Of a stretch of DNA of 64,000 nt, positions 17,328 to 25,601 are shown in pieces. This DNA comes from Synergistaceae bacterium. GTDB lineage: Bacteria > Synergistota > Synergistia > Synergistales > Aminobacteriaceae. Location: the NCBI GenBank assembly GCA_017439345.1, contig JAFSJJ010000021.1, positions 1 to 64,000 of the forward strand, read 5' to 3'. Position numbers and translations under genes: made by a program. The stretch's first letter is position 1; every line of letters starts with the position of its first letter. A model generated the notes under the pieces. That model saw only the letters and a list, made by a program, of their open reading frames with translations. It was not told the origin of the DNA and ran no database searches.

Positions 17328-18728
17328 ATGAAGTCCAAGATTTTTGGCGCATTGATTCTTGTTATCTTTGCAGGCTGCTCTTTTGCTGATGACTTGCAGT
17401 TTGCTCCCCGAAATGCTGACTCTATCACTATGCCCCCGAATAATGCAGTCTCACAGACTATGTTGGCAGGCAATAAGTTAATCACGTTCAGATCATGGCT
17501 TGATATTCCATATGTAACGAATCCTGTTGAACCGGAATATCAAAGACTCAATATTTACGTTCCTGAAGAATATTTTCATGATCAATCAATCAACGGCTAC
17601 ACGGCCAAGACTGCACCGATACTCTTACCCAATGGAGTCGGCGGTTACATGCCCGGCAAACAGTTAATTCCTGCTAACGATTACAGACACGGAACGCCTA
17701 ATATTTCTCTTGCTGGACTGGCTCACGGTTTCGTCGTCGTAACTCCTGCAATCAGGGGAAGGACTTTAGAGAACGGCAAAGCTCCGGCACTCATAGTAGA
17801 TTATAAAGCTGCTGTGAGGTGGCTTCGTCATAATAAAGCAAACTTACCGGCAGGAGACACTGAGAAAATTATCTCTGACGGACTCAGCGCGGGAGGTGCG
17901 TTGTCTTCACTTCTTGGAGCTACTGGGAACGCTAAAGAATACGAACCGTATTTACAAGCTATAGGTGCAGCAGATGAACGCGATGATATTTTTGCTTCAG
18001 TCGTGTACTGTCCTATTACAGATTTAGATCATGCCGACATGCCTTACGAATGGATCTTCAACGGTGTGAATACTTATCATATGGGTCCTGAACGCGAAAT
18101 GAATGATGCTCAGAAAAAGGCTTCGGACGAGTTAAAAACTATGTTCCCTGCGTACTTGAATTCACTAGGCTTTAAAGATTACAAACTTGATGAGTCAGGC
18201 AATGGGACATTCAAAGACTTCATTGAAAGTTTATATATTGCTTCTGCTCAGAGTGCTTTAGATAAAGGCAAGAATCTTAACGGACTCGACTGGGTAGAGA
18301 TTCGCAATAATAAAGTTACAGGAGTCGATCTTAATAAATATGCAGTGTGGGTTACAAGAATGAAAGCTGCTCCTGCATTTGACGCTCTGGATAATAAATC
18401 ATTCGAGAATAACGAGTTCGGCGACAAGCACTTCACTCAATACTCATTTAATCACTCAACGGCAGAAAATCCTTCAATGGCAGACGAGAATATAATCAAG
18501 CTCATGAATCCTTTGAACTTTATCGGGAAGGCAGACACCGCAAAATTCTGGCGCATTAGACACGGAGCTAACGACCGCGATACTTCATTAGCAGTCCCGG
18601 CAATTCTGGCACTCAAGCTCAGGGACTCAGGCTGTGAAGTTGACCTCGCTGCACCATGGGGAGTCCCTCACGACGGCAATTATGATTTAGAAGAATTATT
18701 CACGTGGCTTGATAAAATCTGCAAATAA
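17328..18728 (+). CDS. Tannase-like alpha/beta hydrolase lipoprotein
   Basis: 466 residues. N-terminus MKSKIFGALILVIFAGCSF is a probable lipoprotein signal with Cys at 17. Nucleophile elbow GLSAGGALSSLLG (Ser about 188), then YCPITDLDHADMPYEW (about 226-241), acid GANDRDTS (Asp about 424) and His in WGVPHDGNYD (about 446) match the triad layout of bacterial subtype B tannases and feruloyl esterases. These cleave gallate or related phenolic esters. An anchored esterase would act on plant phenolics outside the cell. Substrate cannot be read from sequence. AAGGAG lies 14 bases upstream. Confidence 0.75.
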   Translation: MKSKIFGALILVIFAGCSFADDLQFAPRNADSITMPPNNAVSQTMLAGNKLITFRSWLDIPYVTNPVEPEYQRLNIYVPEEYFHDQSINGYTAKTAPILLPNGVGGYMPGKQLIPANDYRHGTPNISLAGLAHGFVVVTPAIRGRTLENGKAPALIVDYKAAVRWLRHNKANLPAGDTEKIISDGLSAGGALSSLLGATGNAKEYEPYLQAIGAADERDDIFASVVYCPITDLDHADMPYEWIFNGVNTYHMGPEREMNDAQKKASDELKTMFPAYLNSLGFKDYKLDESGNGTFKDFIESLYIASAQSALDKGKNLNGLDWVEIRNNKVTGVDLNKYAVWVTRMKAAPAFDALDNKSFENNEFGDKHFTQYSFNHSTAENPSMADENIIKLMNPLNFIGKADTAKFWRIRHGANDRDTSLAVPAILALKLRDSGCEVDLAAPWGVPHDGNYDLEELFTWLDKICK

Positions 18729-18733
18729 TAATC

Positions 18734-19396
18734 ATGTTCAGGACTGACGGCAATGAAATATATATTAACTCTGAAGGCATAGTGTTATCACTGAGTTCAT
18801 ACGGCGACAAAAATATTTACGCTGGTTTATTTATCATGAATCACGGCATAATAAGAGCGTCATTGCAGCATTATTCTCCAGTAAAGAAAAATACTTCACG
18901 TGAGCTTCAGCAGTTCTCGCAGGCAAAATTTGAACTCGTCCAGAACAAGAAACACGATAAATACTATATCAAGGACATAAATATAATTTCTGATCCGTCA
19001 GCCATTAACATGAACAGAGAAGCACTTCATACGGCGTTCAGACTTTCAGATTTACTTGAGAAATACTTAATAAAGAGATATGCAGATAATGACTTGCTAA
19101 TGAATTTTCGTTCAAGCATGAGACTTCTTGAGTGTTCTAATATAGTGCCTGTCAGTGCAACTGAATTCAGATTTATATGGCTGTGGCTCGAAGAATGGGG
19201 GCTTGCTCCTGACCTGATAAATTTCTACAGCAGCAAGAATTTTAACAGCAGCGAAATTATTTTATTGACTCAGATTCAAAGACTCAATACTGAGAACGTA
19301 ATTAAATTATTCTCGTATCACGTAAATCAAAATATCCGAATGAATTCACTCAAGATAGCTTCTGATTTAGCACTAAACTTTTTCAATCAGAAATAA
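18734..19396 (+). CDS. Divergent RecO-like protein
   Basis: 220 residues. The N-terminal 80 residues fit the RecO OB fold: SEGIVLSLSSYGDKNIYAGLFIMNHGIIRASLQ, then RELQQFSQAKFELVQ and YYIKDINIISD. The rest is helical, as in RecO, but the zinc-cysteine motif of many RecO proteins is absent. RecO loads RecA with RecR in gap repair. Low overall conservation leaves room for another OB-fold protein. It follows the esterase by 5 bases and likely shares its transcript. Confidence 0.55.
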   Translation: MFRTDGNEIYINSEGIVLSLSSYGDKNIYAGLFIMNHGIIRASLQHYSPVKKNTSRELQQFSQAKFELVQNKKHDKYYIKDINIISDPSAINMNREALHTAFRLSDLLEKYLIKRYADNDLLMNFRSSMRLLECSNIVPVSATEFRFIWLWLEEWGLAPDLINFYSSKNFNSSEIILLTQIQRLNTENVIKLFSYHVNQNIRMNSLKIASDLALNFFNQK

Positions 19397-19399
19397 TGC

Positions 19400-19448
19400 A
19401 AACAAAAATTCCCTCTGCCTGATTATCTAAATCATAACAAAGGGAGCA
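19400..19448 (-). terminator. Terminator for the exported 185-residue protein gene
   Basis: On the minus strand CTCCCTTTG pairs with CAGAGGGAA, followed by TTTTTGTTTG. Convergent with the RecO-like gene. Confidence 0.65.
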
Positions 19449-19465
19449 TAAACTCTTAATTATTA

Positions 19466-20023
19466 TTATTTACTTCTTGCGCGGACTACCCTTGATGCCG
19501 GGACAGTGCTGCTCTTAGAGCTTGACTTCTTGGGCTGAGCCTGTGAAGGATTCTTGCCTAATGCGTATGCTGCACCTTTCGCCGGTGTTGAGCCTGCGGG
19601 ATTGGGCGAAAACGTCAATGGATTGTCGTCAGTGCCGTACTCAGTGCCGTGAATCTCGTTGCCTAACATGTCATAATGACGCAGATACTTCATTGCGAAC
19701 TGTTTGCCGTCCGGTGTGTAGTCATAGCGATATTCAGTGAAATAAAGACTTCCTGCGACTTCCGGAGAAATTCCGAACTTGGACATTAAAAGCTCTATCG
19801 TCTCGTTCTTAATCGTTGTATTCGTGTAATATTTTCTTGAGATTGCGAATAAAGTTCCGGCCTCGTCCTTGCCGTAATCGAGTAAATACCAGGTCATTTT
19901 GTTTTTGTCCTGGCCTAAATTCTTTTGCTTCGCTGCGTCCCAAGCCATTACAGGAGATGCAATAGCTGTAACTAACGCAAGAAGAAGAGCACATACTACA
20001 AATTTTTTCATGATTTTACGCAC
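19466..20023 (-). CDS. Exported protein of unknown function
   Basis: 185 residues. Signal peptide (about 1-28, VMA-WD); ATG codon 5 is an alternative start. The mature part has a globular segment with aromatic-rich pattern (NKMTWYLLDYGKDEAGTLFAISRKYY and SLYFTEYRYDYTPDGKQFAMKYLRHYD) and a Ser/Lys-rich basic tail from about 155. I do not recognise the family. The tail could bind cell wall or nucleic acid. Monocistronic, with a terminator after it. Confidence 0.75.
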   Translation of the reverse strand: MRKIMKKFVVCALLLALVTAIASPVMAWDAAKQKNLGQDKNKMTWYLLDYGKDEAGTLFAISRKYYTNTTIKNETIELLMSKFGISPEVAGSLYFTEYRYDYTPDGKQFAMKYLRHYDMLGNEIHGTEYGTDDNPLTFSPNPAGSTPAKGAAYALGKNPSQAQPKKSSSKSSTVPASRVVRARSK

Positions 20024-20165
20024 AGCCTTTCAATACTTTATTATTAATATTACTTTCAAGTATGCCCGTTATTCTAGCACACTTTTATTTATTAAAACTA
20101 AATTTGCGCTATATATCATTATCCCAGTATTACGAAATAATTTGCATTTCACTTTATATTTTGCT

Positions 20166-21635
20166 TTACTTAATAGAAATTGCTCCTAACCCATAGCTTA
20201 TTAATCTTTCGCGTCCGTCTGAGGGCCAGTTGTAAATTTTGCCGTTGATTATTATCTCGCTTGAACCTCCGCCGTCGAGATTTAGGGCGTACTGAATATT
20301 ATAAGTCTTCATGAGTCCAGCAAGCTCTGAGATCGTAGCTCCTGATGAGTGCATACCGTTTCTGCCGTCGACTAACATGAATACCCATTCGCCGCCTTCC
20401 GTGAGACCTACTGCGCTTCTTGGATGCCTGACGGAAATTAGCGCGTTGTCAAAGCCTTCATCTACTACCGCATAGCGTCCCTCGTCCAATAAAAGCGGCC
20501 CGGCCTGAATAATATTAGTCATGTCAAGCCAGTTAGGGATTTGTTCAGAACCTGCGACAGAAAATACTGCTTCATCGTTGTCGTTCCAGCCTAAAGCCCC
20601 CCTGTTGTCATATGGATCGCTTAACACATTGCCGTTAATCTTGAGTGAACCTATAGGGAAACCCTGAGTGCCTCTCACAATTCCGAAGAACCCTGCATTA
20701 ATTGCCGCACGCGCTTTATTCCTCTGAGCTATTCCTGAAAGAGTCCATAAGTTCCTGCCTCCGTTGCCTGCTGTTATTGGCATTATCTTCCAGTAAGTCG
20801 GATCTATCGTCAGCATTACCCAATATTTAGGGACTATATTAGTCTTTGGATTGCTCATAACAGGGATAGCTCTAAATCTAACGCCCCGAGACTGAATCAA
20901 AGCCGTTAGACTTCTTGCCTGATCGTAATCTTCGAGCTTCTGACTGCGTAATACATAAACATTGCCTGACTTCGATGATGTCATTTCGAATCCGTTAGCC
21001 TTCAAGAATGTCTTCAAGTTATCTGCTGAGCCTTTATCTTTAATGCCTTCTGCCTGAACTCTCCAGTTTGGGATACCTGTAGGAACGCCTTCTCTATGAA
21101 TTAAGACTCTCATACCCTGCAAAGGATTGCGGATAATATCAAGTCTGAAGTTCTTACTCGCTGCCTTGACTCGTGATAATATAGCTTCTGATTCTTTATT
21201 GCTCAAAGCGTCAGTGCCTCTGAATAAGTCTGATTGAGTGAAAATTTGGGGCTTCATGTTGCAGCCTACGACAAGACAGCCGCGCTCAAAGTCATTCAAT
21301 CTGTCAAAGTCCTTAAAACTCATCGGATAATCTGACAATAACGCAGCTTCAAAGCTCAAGCCGAGAGACTCAATGCACCATCTTAACGCTTCCCGCCTCG
21401 TTACCTGCTGGGACATGTAAGGCACATCATCAGTTATGTAGCCTGTTCGAGTGATAAATTTCCAGCCGTTATTATTCACTGCTTCAGGTGAACTGCTCCA
21501 GTCAATGCCCCGCGCCTCGAGTAATGCTGCAAGAAATTCATATTTAGTAATAGCTTCCGACTTGGAACTAGAACACGTTATTAACAGCAATAAGACGAGA
21601 ATCACACGCCGTAATTTTTTATTAATCTTAATCAT
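20166..21635 (-). CDS. Exported phosphodiester glycosidase (NAGPA domain) with SPOR-like segment
   Basis: 489 residues from ATG 21635; an upstream in-frame ATG at 21692 would add 19 residues before the signal peptide and would put the start at the 5' end of the 6S-like gene on the other strand, so I prefer 21635. Signal peptide about 1-28. An SLH-like helical part (about 30-140) is followed by a SPOR-like repeat (RVQAEGIKDKGSADNLKTFLKANGF) and the NAGPA domain (about 255-489): AAINAGFFGIVRGTQGFPIGSL, SVRHPRSAVGLTEGGEWVFMLVDGRNGM, ALNLDGGGSSEIIING. NAGPA domains cleave sugar-1-phosphodiester bonds; SPOR segments target septal peptidoglycan. Confidence 0.82.
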   Translation of the reverse strand: MIKINKKLRRVILVLLLLITCSSSKSEAITKYEFLAALLEARGIDWSSSPEAVNNNGWKFITRTGYITDDVPYMSQQVTRREALRWCIESLGLSFEAALLSDYPMSFKDFDRLNDFERGCLVVGCNMKPQIFTQSDLFRGTDALSNKESEAILSRVKAASKNFRLDIIRNPLQGMRVLIHREGVPTGIPNWRVQAEGIKDKGSADNLKTFLKANGFEMTSSKSGNVYVLRSQKLEDYDQARSLTALIQSRGVRFRAIPVMSNPKTNIVPKYWVMLTIDPTYWKIMPITAGNGGRNLWTLSGIAQRNKARAAINAGFFGIVRGTQGFPIGSLKINGNVLSDPYDNRGALGWNDNDEAVFSVAGSEQIPNWLDMTNIIQAGPLLLDEGRYAVVDEGFDNALISVRHPRSAVGLTEGGEWVFMLVDGRNGMHSSGATISELAGLMKTYNIQYALNLDGGGSSEIIINGKIYNWPSDGRERLISYGLGAISIK

Positions 21636-21691
21636 GAATAAATTTTCAACCTCGCAATAAAATTTTTTTATAAACCTGATATAATTTATCA

Positions 21692-21826
21692 TATGCTCCT
21701 GCGGTTTCGCGTTATAGTGATTACGTTCTGAGCCAACACTCGCTTCTATCCAGGCATCAGCCGCAGACTTAAAAGTCTTATTAGGGACGGGTCAGAACTC
21801 TCGCTAAACGGTTACTGCGGAGGCTA
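21692..21826 (+). ncRNA. ssrS: Candidate 6S RNA
   Basis: A perfect TATAAT at 21680-21685 precedes a 135-base segment without a gene. Its ends pair (GCTCCTGCGGT near 21695-21705 with ACTGCGGAGGC near 21814-21824). Inside, GTTCTGA (21725-21731) pairs perfectly with TCAGAAC (21792-21798), leaving a large open bubble between the two stems; the distal arm has a hairpin AGACTTAAAAGTCT. Long closing stem, central bubble, and CUGAGCC right after the bubble are features of 6S RNA, which binds RNA polymerase in stationary phase. It is shorter than usual. The pairing is seen; the family is inferred. Confidence 0.55.
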
Positions 21827-22603
21827 TTATATTAATCCAAGATACTTGCAGGCTTTCAATATTCCGCCGTTGTCTATGTCATCGCAAACGTAATCAGCAG
21901 CTTCTTTCACTTTATCCCCGGATTTGCCCACTGCGACTCCTGTCTTAGCGTTCGACAGCATGTCTATATCATTAGGACCGTCTCCGAATGTTATAACGTC
22001 GTCGAGATTTGCTCCTTCATGGTTAATCAATAACTCTATACCGCGCCACTTTGATGTATTCTCATGTCTTGCTTCTGTGAACTGGTTCATTAACTCAAGT
22101 CTTACACCTTCAGGAGGCTCGAAAAATATTCCGTGTTCGTGAGTCAGAGTCTGAGGCGGCAGCATGATATAGCATAATATAGCCTGCTTCATCTCGCGTA
22201 AATCTCTTATGCAGTCATAACCTGCCTGATTATTAAAATATTCACGAAAGTCATAAAATGCTCCGGATGTGTATAAAAATTTGTCGTCAATAGCTGCGGT
22301 TAATTCAGGAAATTTGTTAGCGACTTCACAGAAATTATTCAAGTACTTATCAGGAAAATATGAAGTGTAAATCTCTTTGTTGTCCGCAACAATCTGCGCT
22401 CCCCCTGAGCATACCAGATAATTAATGCCGAATTCTTCAGCCGTTAATTGAGTCAAGAAAGCTCCCCGTCCTGTTGCAATCGCTGGGATGTGTCCTGCCT
22501 GCTTGAGTAATTTTATTGCTTCAAGAGTCTCTTCTGGTATATGGCTTTTATTAACGTGGCTTATTAGTGTTCCGTCTATGTCAAAGAATATATAAATATA
22601 AAT
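21827..22603 (-). CDS. HAD-superfamily phosphatase (Cof type) with non-AUG start
   Basis: The frame codes a full Cof-like HAD protein: FFDIDGTLIS (motif I, 22588-22559), GHIPAIATGRG (motif II), and motif III/IV GDGPNDIDMLSNAKTGVAVGKS near the end. These remove phosphate from sugar phosphates or nucleotides. Between the cobU-like stop at 22604 and motif I there is no ATG, GTG or TTG in frame: codons are ATT TAT ATT TAT ATA TTC TTT GAC. A start at ATT (22603 or 22597) or ATA (22591) after AAAGGGG is the only way to include motif I; ATG at 22456 would remove motifs I and II and give a dead protein. Confidence 0.72.
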   Translation of the reverse strand: MYIYIFFDIDGTLISHVNKSHIPEETLEAIKLLKQAGHIPAIATGRGAFLTQLTAEEFGINYLVCSGGAQIVADNKEIYTSYFPDKYLNNFCEVANKFPELTAAIDDKFLYTSGAFYDFREYFNNQAGYDCIRDLREMKQAILCYIMLPPQTLTHEHGIFFEPPEGVRLELMNQFTEARHENTSKWRGIELLINHEGANLDDVITFGDGPNDIDMLSNAKTGVAVGKSGDKVKEAADYVCDDIDNGGILKACKYLGLI

Positions 22604-23029
22604 CTACCCCTTTAATCTTAATGCTAATCCCGCAAATATTCTGTCTACTATGTCAGCCTTGTCTGCGAGAATTTGATATAACTTTCCGGTCTCATCGCGC
22701 CATTTTCTTGAGAACGAGTCTAAAGGCACTACTCCCGAACCTATTTCACAGCCTGTTATTACGCACTGAGTTAATATATCAAGTCTTGAGAGAAAAAATT
22801 CTGAAGGATTTATTTCAATTTCACGAGATAACAAATTTTTTGCTCCTGAGTCAATATTTATTATTAAGCCGGGATTAATTATGCTTTCAGGGTTCACTTC
22901 ATCGAGATTATATATATTTGCGAATTCACCATACAGCTTTAGTGCGTAAGTCCTCTTGCCCATGTAACGTCCGCCGAGAATCAAATGCAATACTTTATCA
23001 CCTGCCCTGAGAGTATATGTTAAAGGCAT
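22604..23029 (-). CDS. CobU-like adenosylcobinamide kinase/guanylyltransferase, short and altered
   Basis: 141 residues against about 180 in classic CobU. The C-terminal half matches: CVITGCEIGSGVVPLDSFSRKWRDETGKLYQILADKADIVDRIFAGLALRLKG. The P-loop GGRYMGKRTY has Arg where the Ser/Thr after GK is expected, and the segment with the guanylylated histidine is missing. CobU activates cobinamide in the lower-ligand pathway next to CobS. Short forms occur in some anaerobes; this one may keep only part of the activity. It starts directly beside a stem-loop that could hide its ribosome site. Confidence 0.65.
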   Translation of the reverse strand: MPLTYTLRAGDKVLHLILGGRYMGKRTYALKLYGEFANIYNLDEVNPESIINPGLIINIDSGAKNLLSREIEINPSEFFLSRLDILTQCVITGCEIGSGVVPLDSFSRKWRDETGKLYQILADKADIVDRIFAGLALRLKG

Positions 23030-23032
23030 CCG

Positions 23033-23144
23033 TTATTTACCCGACCTACTACTTGTGCAGACTGAGTAAATAGTAAATGTCAACTGCAAGTGCTATTTAC
23101 CCCCCACCCGCCCACCCTCACTACTACGTAGCGAGGGTAAATAG
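23033..23144. repeat. Tandem stem-loop element between cobS and cobU-like gene
   Basis: Two hairpins built from the same arm. Hairpin 1: TTATTTACCC (23033-23042) with GAGTAAATAG (23064-23073). Hairpin 2: CTATTTACCC (23093-23102) with GGGTAAATAG (23135-23144), enclosing CCCTC/GAGGG and CTACGTAG. Loops share CTACTAC. It looks like a duplicated REP/MITE-like element or a control structure at the cobU-like start (23029). Confidence 0.7.
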
Positions 23145-23162
23145 GTTAGAGAATTTCTCAGA

Positions 23163-23192
23163 TTTATACACTTTTATACACTTTTATACACT
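23163..23192. repeat. Three 10-base direct repeats at the cobS 3' end
   Basis: TTTTATACAC repeated three times in tandem (first copy short by one base), ending next to the cobS stop codon. Confidence 0.85.
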
Positions 23193-23194
23193 GT

Positions 23195-23950
23195 TCACAA
23201 TCTCTGAGCAAATACCTGCCCTGACAGTAAAATTATCTCGCTTATCTCAACAAATGCACCCAGTAAATCACCCGTTATGCCTCCGAAAATTTTAGAGCAT
23301 ATTCTACACCATAAGAGCATAATGCAAATTAATATGATCCCCGTAACGAAATCGCATATAAGCAAGACTGCAAGAATTATCACGAGCAAATATTTAACGC
23401 ATGAACTTCTTGACGAGCCGAGAATTACCGCAAGACCTGTTGACTTAGCAAACTTCATGAAAGCTAATATTATTCCCATTCCCAAACGAGAACTCAGGGG
23501 GATTAACGCAATGTGAAACGTACTCACTGAGTCACACGAGAATAATTCAGCGAATAAAAGAGTCTTGAGCATTAACGCACTGACACAGCCCATAACAGCA
23601 AACGCCCCTGAATGAGAGTCATCAAGAATCTTAATGCGAGTCTCCCTGTCCTGACGCGAAAAAACTGCATCACAGGTATCAAGCAAGCCGTCCATGTGAA
23701 GTCCTCCCGTAAGTGCAAGAGCCGCTAACGTCATCAAGAGTCCGCGCAATATCGTTGACAAGTTAGCAAGATGTGAGAGGCCAAGCCATAAAGCAAGCCA
23801 TGCCGGGACAAATAATATAATTCCTGTTAAAGGCAGCATGAGACAGAAATATTTCAAGTTATCATTATTCCAGTCAACATAAAATTTTTCAGGAACGGGA
23901 ATAATCGATATAAACGAGACAGCTATTAAGAATGAGTTAATTATATGCAT
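23195..23950 (-). CDS. cobS: Adenosylcobinamide-GDP ribazoletransferase
   Basis: 251 residues, multi-pass membrane enzyme. The family core is GGLHMDGLLDTCDAVFSRQDRETRIKILDDSHSGAFAVMGCVSALMLK (about 81-125) with the acidic MDG..D site. CobS joins alpha-ribazole to adenosylcobinamide-GDP, the last step of cobalamin assembly. cobU-like lies 165 bases downstream; no other cobalamin genes are in the window, so it may be part of a salvage route. Confidence 0.92.
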   Translation of the reverse strand: MHIINSFLIAVSFISIIPVPEKFYVDWNNDNLKYFCLMLPLTGIILFVPAWLALWLGLSHLANLSTILRGLLMTLAALALTGGLHMDGLLDTCDAVFSRQDRETRIKILDDSHSGAFAVMGCVSALMLKTLLFAELFSCDSVSTFHIALIPLSSRLGMGIILAFMKFAKSTGLAVILGSSRSSCVKYLLVIILAVLLICDFVTGIILICIMLLWCRICSKIFGGITGDLLGAFVEISEIILLSGQVFAQRL

Positions 23951-23957
23951 ACAAAAA

Positions 23958-23986
23958 ATAAATCCCCCTTAAGAGTCCGGGGGGAA
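23958..23986 (-). terminator. Terminator after the aldo/keto reductase gene
   Basis: On the minus strand CCCCCC pairs with GGGGG around GGACTCTTAA, followed by ATTTATTTTTTG. Confidence 0.75.
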
Positions 23987-23993
23987 AGTTTTA

Positions 23994-25118
23994 TTACTTG
24001 CTGAAAGTCTGGGCGACTCGTTGAAGCTCATCACGAATCTTTATATGCTGGGGGCAGGCATGTTCGCACTTACCGCACTTAATGCACTCGCTTGCGTCCT
24101 TTTTGCCAAGTCTCATTTTCTGCCAGCCGATTTGATTCTTTGCAAACTCGTAATTCTTGTAGAGCGTGTAAATATTCATAGACACAAAAGAACCTGAGAT
24201 ACAAATATTCATGGGACAGACTTTAGCGCAGTAATCACACGTTGTGCATGGGATAACGGGAATTTTTGCGAGTTCGACTCTTGCGTGTTCAATGACTTTC
24301 TTTTGCGAGTCAGTGAGGTGCTTGAAGCCTTTCATGTAAGATAAGTTGTCTCTCATCTGCTCAAGATTTGACATACCTGATAACACGGTAATAATGCCTT
24401 CCAGGTCAGCAGCGAATCTCATTGCCCATGATGCACAAGATGAGTTGGGTTCAGCGTCCTTGAAAATTTTTGCGATTGACTCAGGGGGATTAGCTAAATT
24501 GCCGCCCTTTATGGGTTCCATGATGATGACAGGCTTGTTGTGCCTGCGTGCTACTTCGTAACATGCTCTTGACTGAATTGCGGGACTCTCCCAGTCTGCA
24601 TAGTTAATTTGAAGCTGTACGAATTCTGCTTCAGGGTGAGCGTTCAATATTGCGTCGAGTTCCTCAGGAGTTCCGTGACATGAGAAGCCTACGTGCTTAA
24701 TCTTGCCGGCTGCTTTCTGTTCCTGGACGAAATTCCAGAGATCAAAGTCCTCGAAAACTTGAGTGCGTGTATCTCCCAAATTATGCAGTAAGTAAAAATC
24801 AAAGTATCCTGCGCCGGTTCTCGTTAGTGAAAGATTGAATTGCTCGATAGCGTCTTCACGTGTCTTGCAGTTAATCCACGCAGCATTTTTCGTAGCTAAC
24901 TGGAATTTTTCTCTTGGGTAGCGTTCAACGAGTGCCTTCTTGATAGCCTCTTCACTACCCGGATACGCCCAAGCAGTATCAAAATATGTGAAGCCTGCTG
25001 CTAAGAACTCATCGACCATTAATTTTGTCTGCTCAACGTCAATAGTGTTCTCGTCAATGTGAGGCAGACGCATTAAACCAAAACCGAGTTTGCCTATCTC
25101 TTCGCCTAAGTATGACAT
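23994..25118 (-). CDS. Aldo/keto reductase with C-terminal ferredoxin-like domain
   Basis: 374 residues. The (beta/alpha)8 domain (1-270) has FDTAWAYPGSEEAIKKAL (Tyr/Asp site), the catalytic-region LATKNAA, and FYLLHNLGD. The C-terminal part carries Cys motifs CTTCDYCAKVCP (about 286-297) and CIKCGKCEHACP (about 345-356) for two 4Fe-4S clusters. Members of this fused family occur in anaerobes and reduce aldehydes or ketones with electrons from ferredoxin or NAD(P)H. Monocistronic. Confidence 0.92.
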   Translation of the reverse strand: MSYLGEEIGKLGFGLMRLPHIDENTIDVEQTKLMVDEFLAAGFTYFDTAWAYPGSEEAIKKALVERYPREKFQLATKNAAWINCKTREDAIEQFNLSLTRTGAGYFDFYLLHNLGDTRTQVFEDFDLWNFVQEQKAAGKIKHVGFSCHGTPEELDAILNAHPEAEFVQLQINYADWESPAIQSRACYEVARRHNKPVIIMEPIKGGNLANPPESIAKIFKDAEPNSSCASWAMRFAADLEGIITVLSGMSNLEQMRDNLSYMKGFKHLTDSQKKVIEHARVELAKIPVIPCTTCDYCAKVCPMNICISGSFVSMNIYTLYKNYEFAKNQIGWQKMRLGKKDASECIKCGKCEHACPQHIKIRDELQRVAQTFSK

Positions 25119-25175
25119 GATTATAAATTACCTCCCTCAAAGTTTGGGAAAAATAATAGCACATTCAATCACGCT

Positions 25176-25391
25176 TTAAGTAACGGGGACACCGATTTTC
25201 TTTGCGAGAGTGAGAATAACCTCCTCTGCTAGACAACTGTAACGCACAATTTTTTCAAGAGGTTCACCGTCTCTGAGCATATCTCTAGCGACACGTTCAT
25301 TAACAAGCTTCTCTGTACGTCTCGCGCTGTCGAGCCGTTCCTGAGCCAAAACTTTATCCTGATCCCATTCAGTTAAAAACGTGCCTTTCAC
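25176..25391 (-). CDS. Detached C-terminal copy of the Rpn-family nuclease (RpnS-like)
   Basis: 71 residues from GTG 25391, two bases after the stop of the full-length Rpn gene. Residues 1-40 are nearly identical to residues about 218-256 of that protein (MKGTFLTEWDQDKVLAQERL...ARDML), the last 30 differ but keep a similar pattern (LAEEVILTLAKKIG against LSEEVILKLAKTIR). It lacks the nuclease part. In other Rpn systems the C-terminal part is made from an internal start and inhibits the full nuclease; here it is a gene of its own. It could equally be debris of a deleted second copy. Confidence 0.6.
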   Translation of the reverse strand: MKGTFLTEWDQDKVLAQERLDSARRTEKLVNERVARDMLRDGEPLEKIVRYSCLAEEVILTLAKKIGVPVT

Positions 25392-25601
25392 CTCTAACGT
25401 ATTGTTTTAGCAAGTTTGAGAATTACTTCTTCAGAAAGTTTGCTAATTTCTGCTATTATTGATAACGGAAAATTTTTTTTGAGCATATCTCTAGCGACAC
25501 GTTCATTAACAAGCTTCTCTGTACGCCTCGCGCTGTCGAGCCGTTCCTGAGCCAAAACTTTATCCTGATCCCATTCAGTTAAAAACATGCCTTTCACCTC
25601 T
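25275..25601 (-). repeat. 121-base direct repeat in the Rpn pair
   Basis: Copies at 25275-25395 and 25481-25601 differ at only two positions by eye (one synonymous-type change in the middle, one changing ATG to ACG). Sequence on both sides diverges at once, which indicates recent duplication or gene conversion. Confidence 0.9.

Noticed and set aside
23033-23195. Cobalamin riboswitch near cobS
   Set aside because: No B12-box-like sequence is seen, and the element lies after cobS rather than before it.
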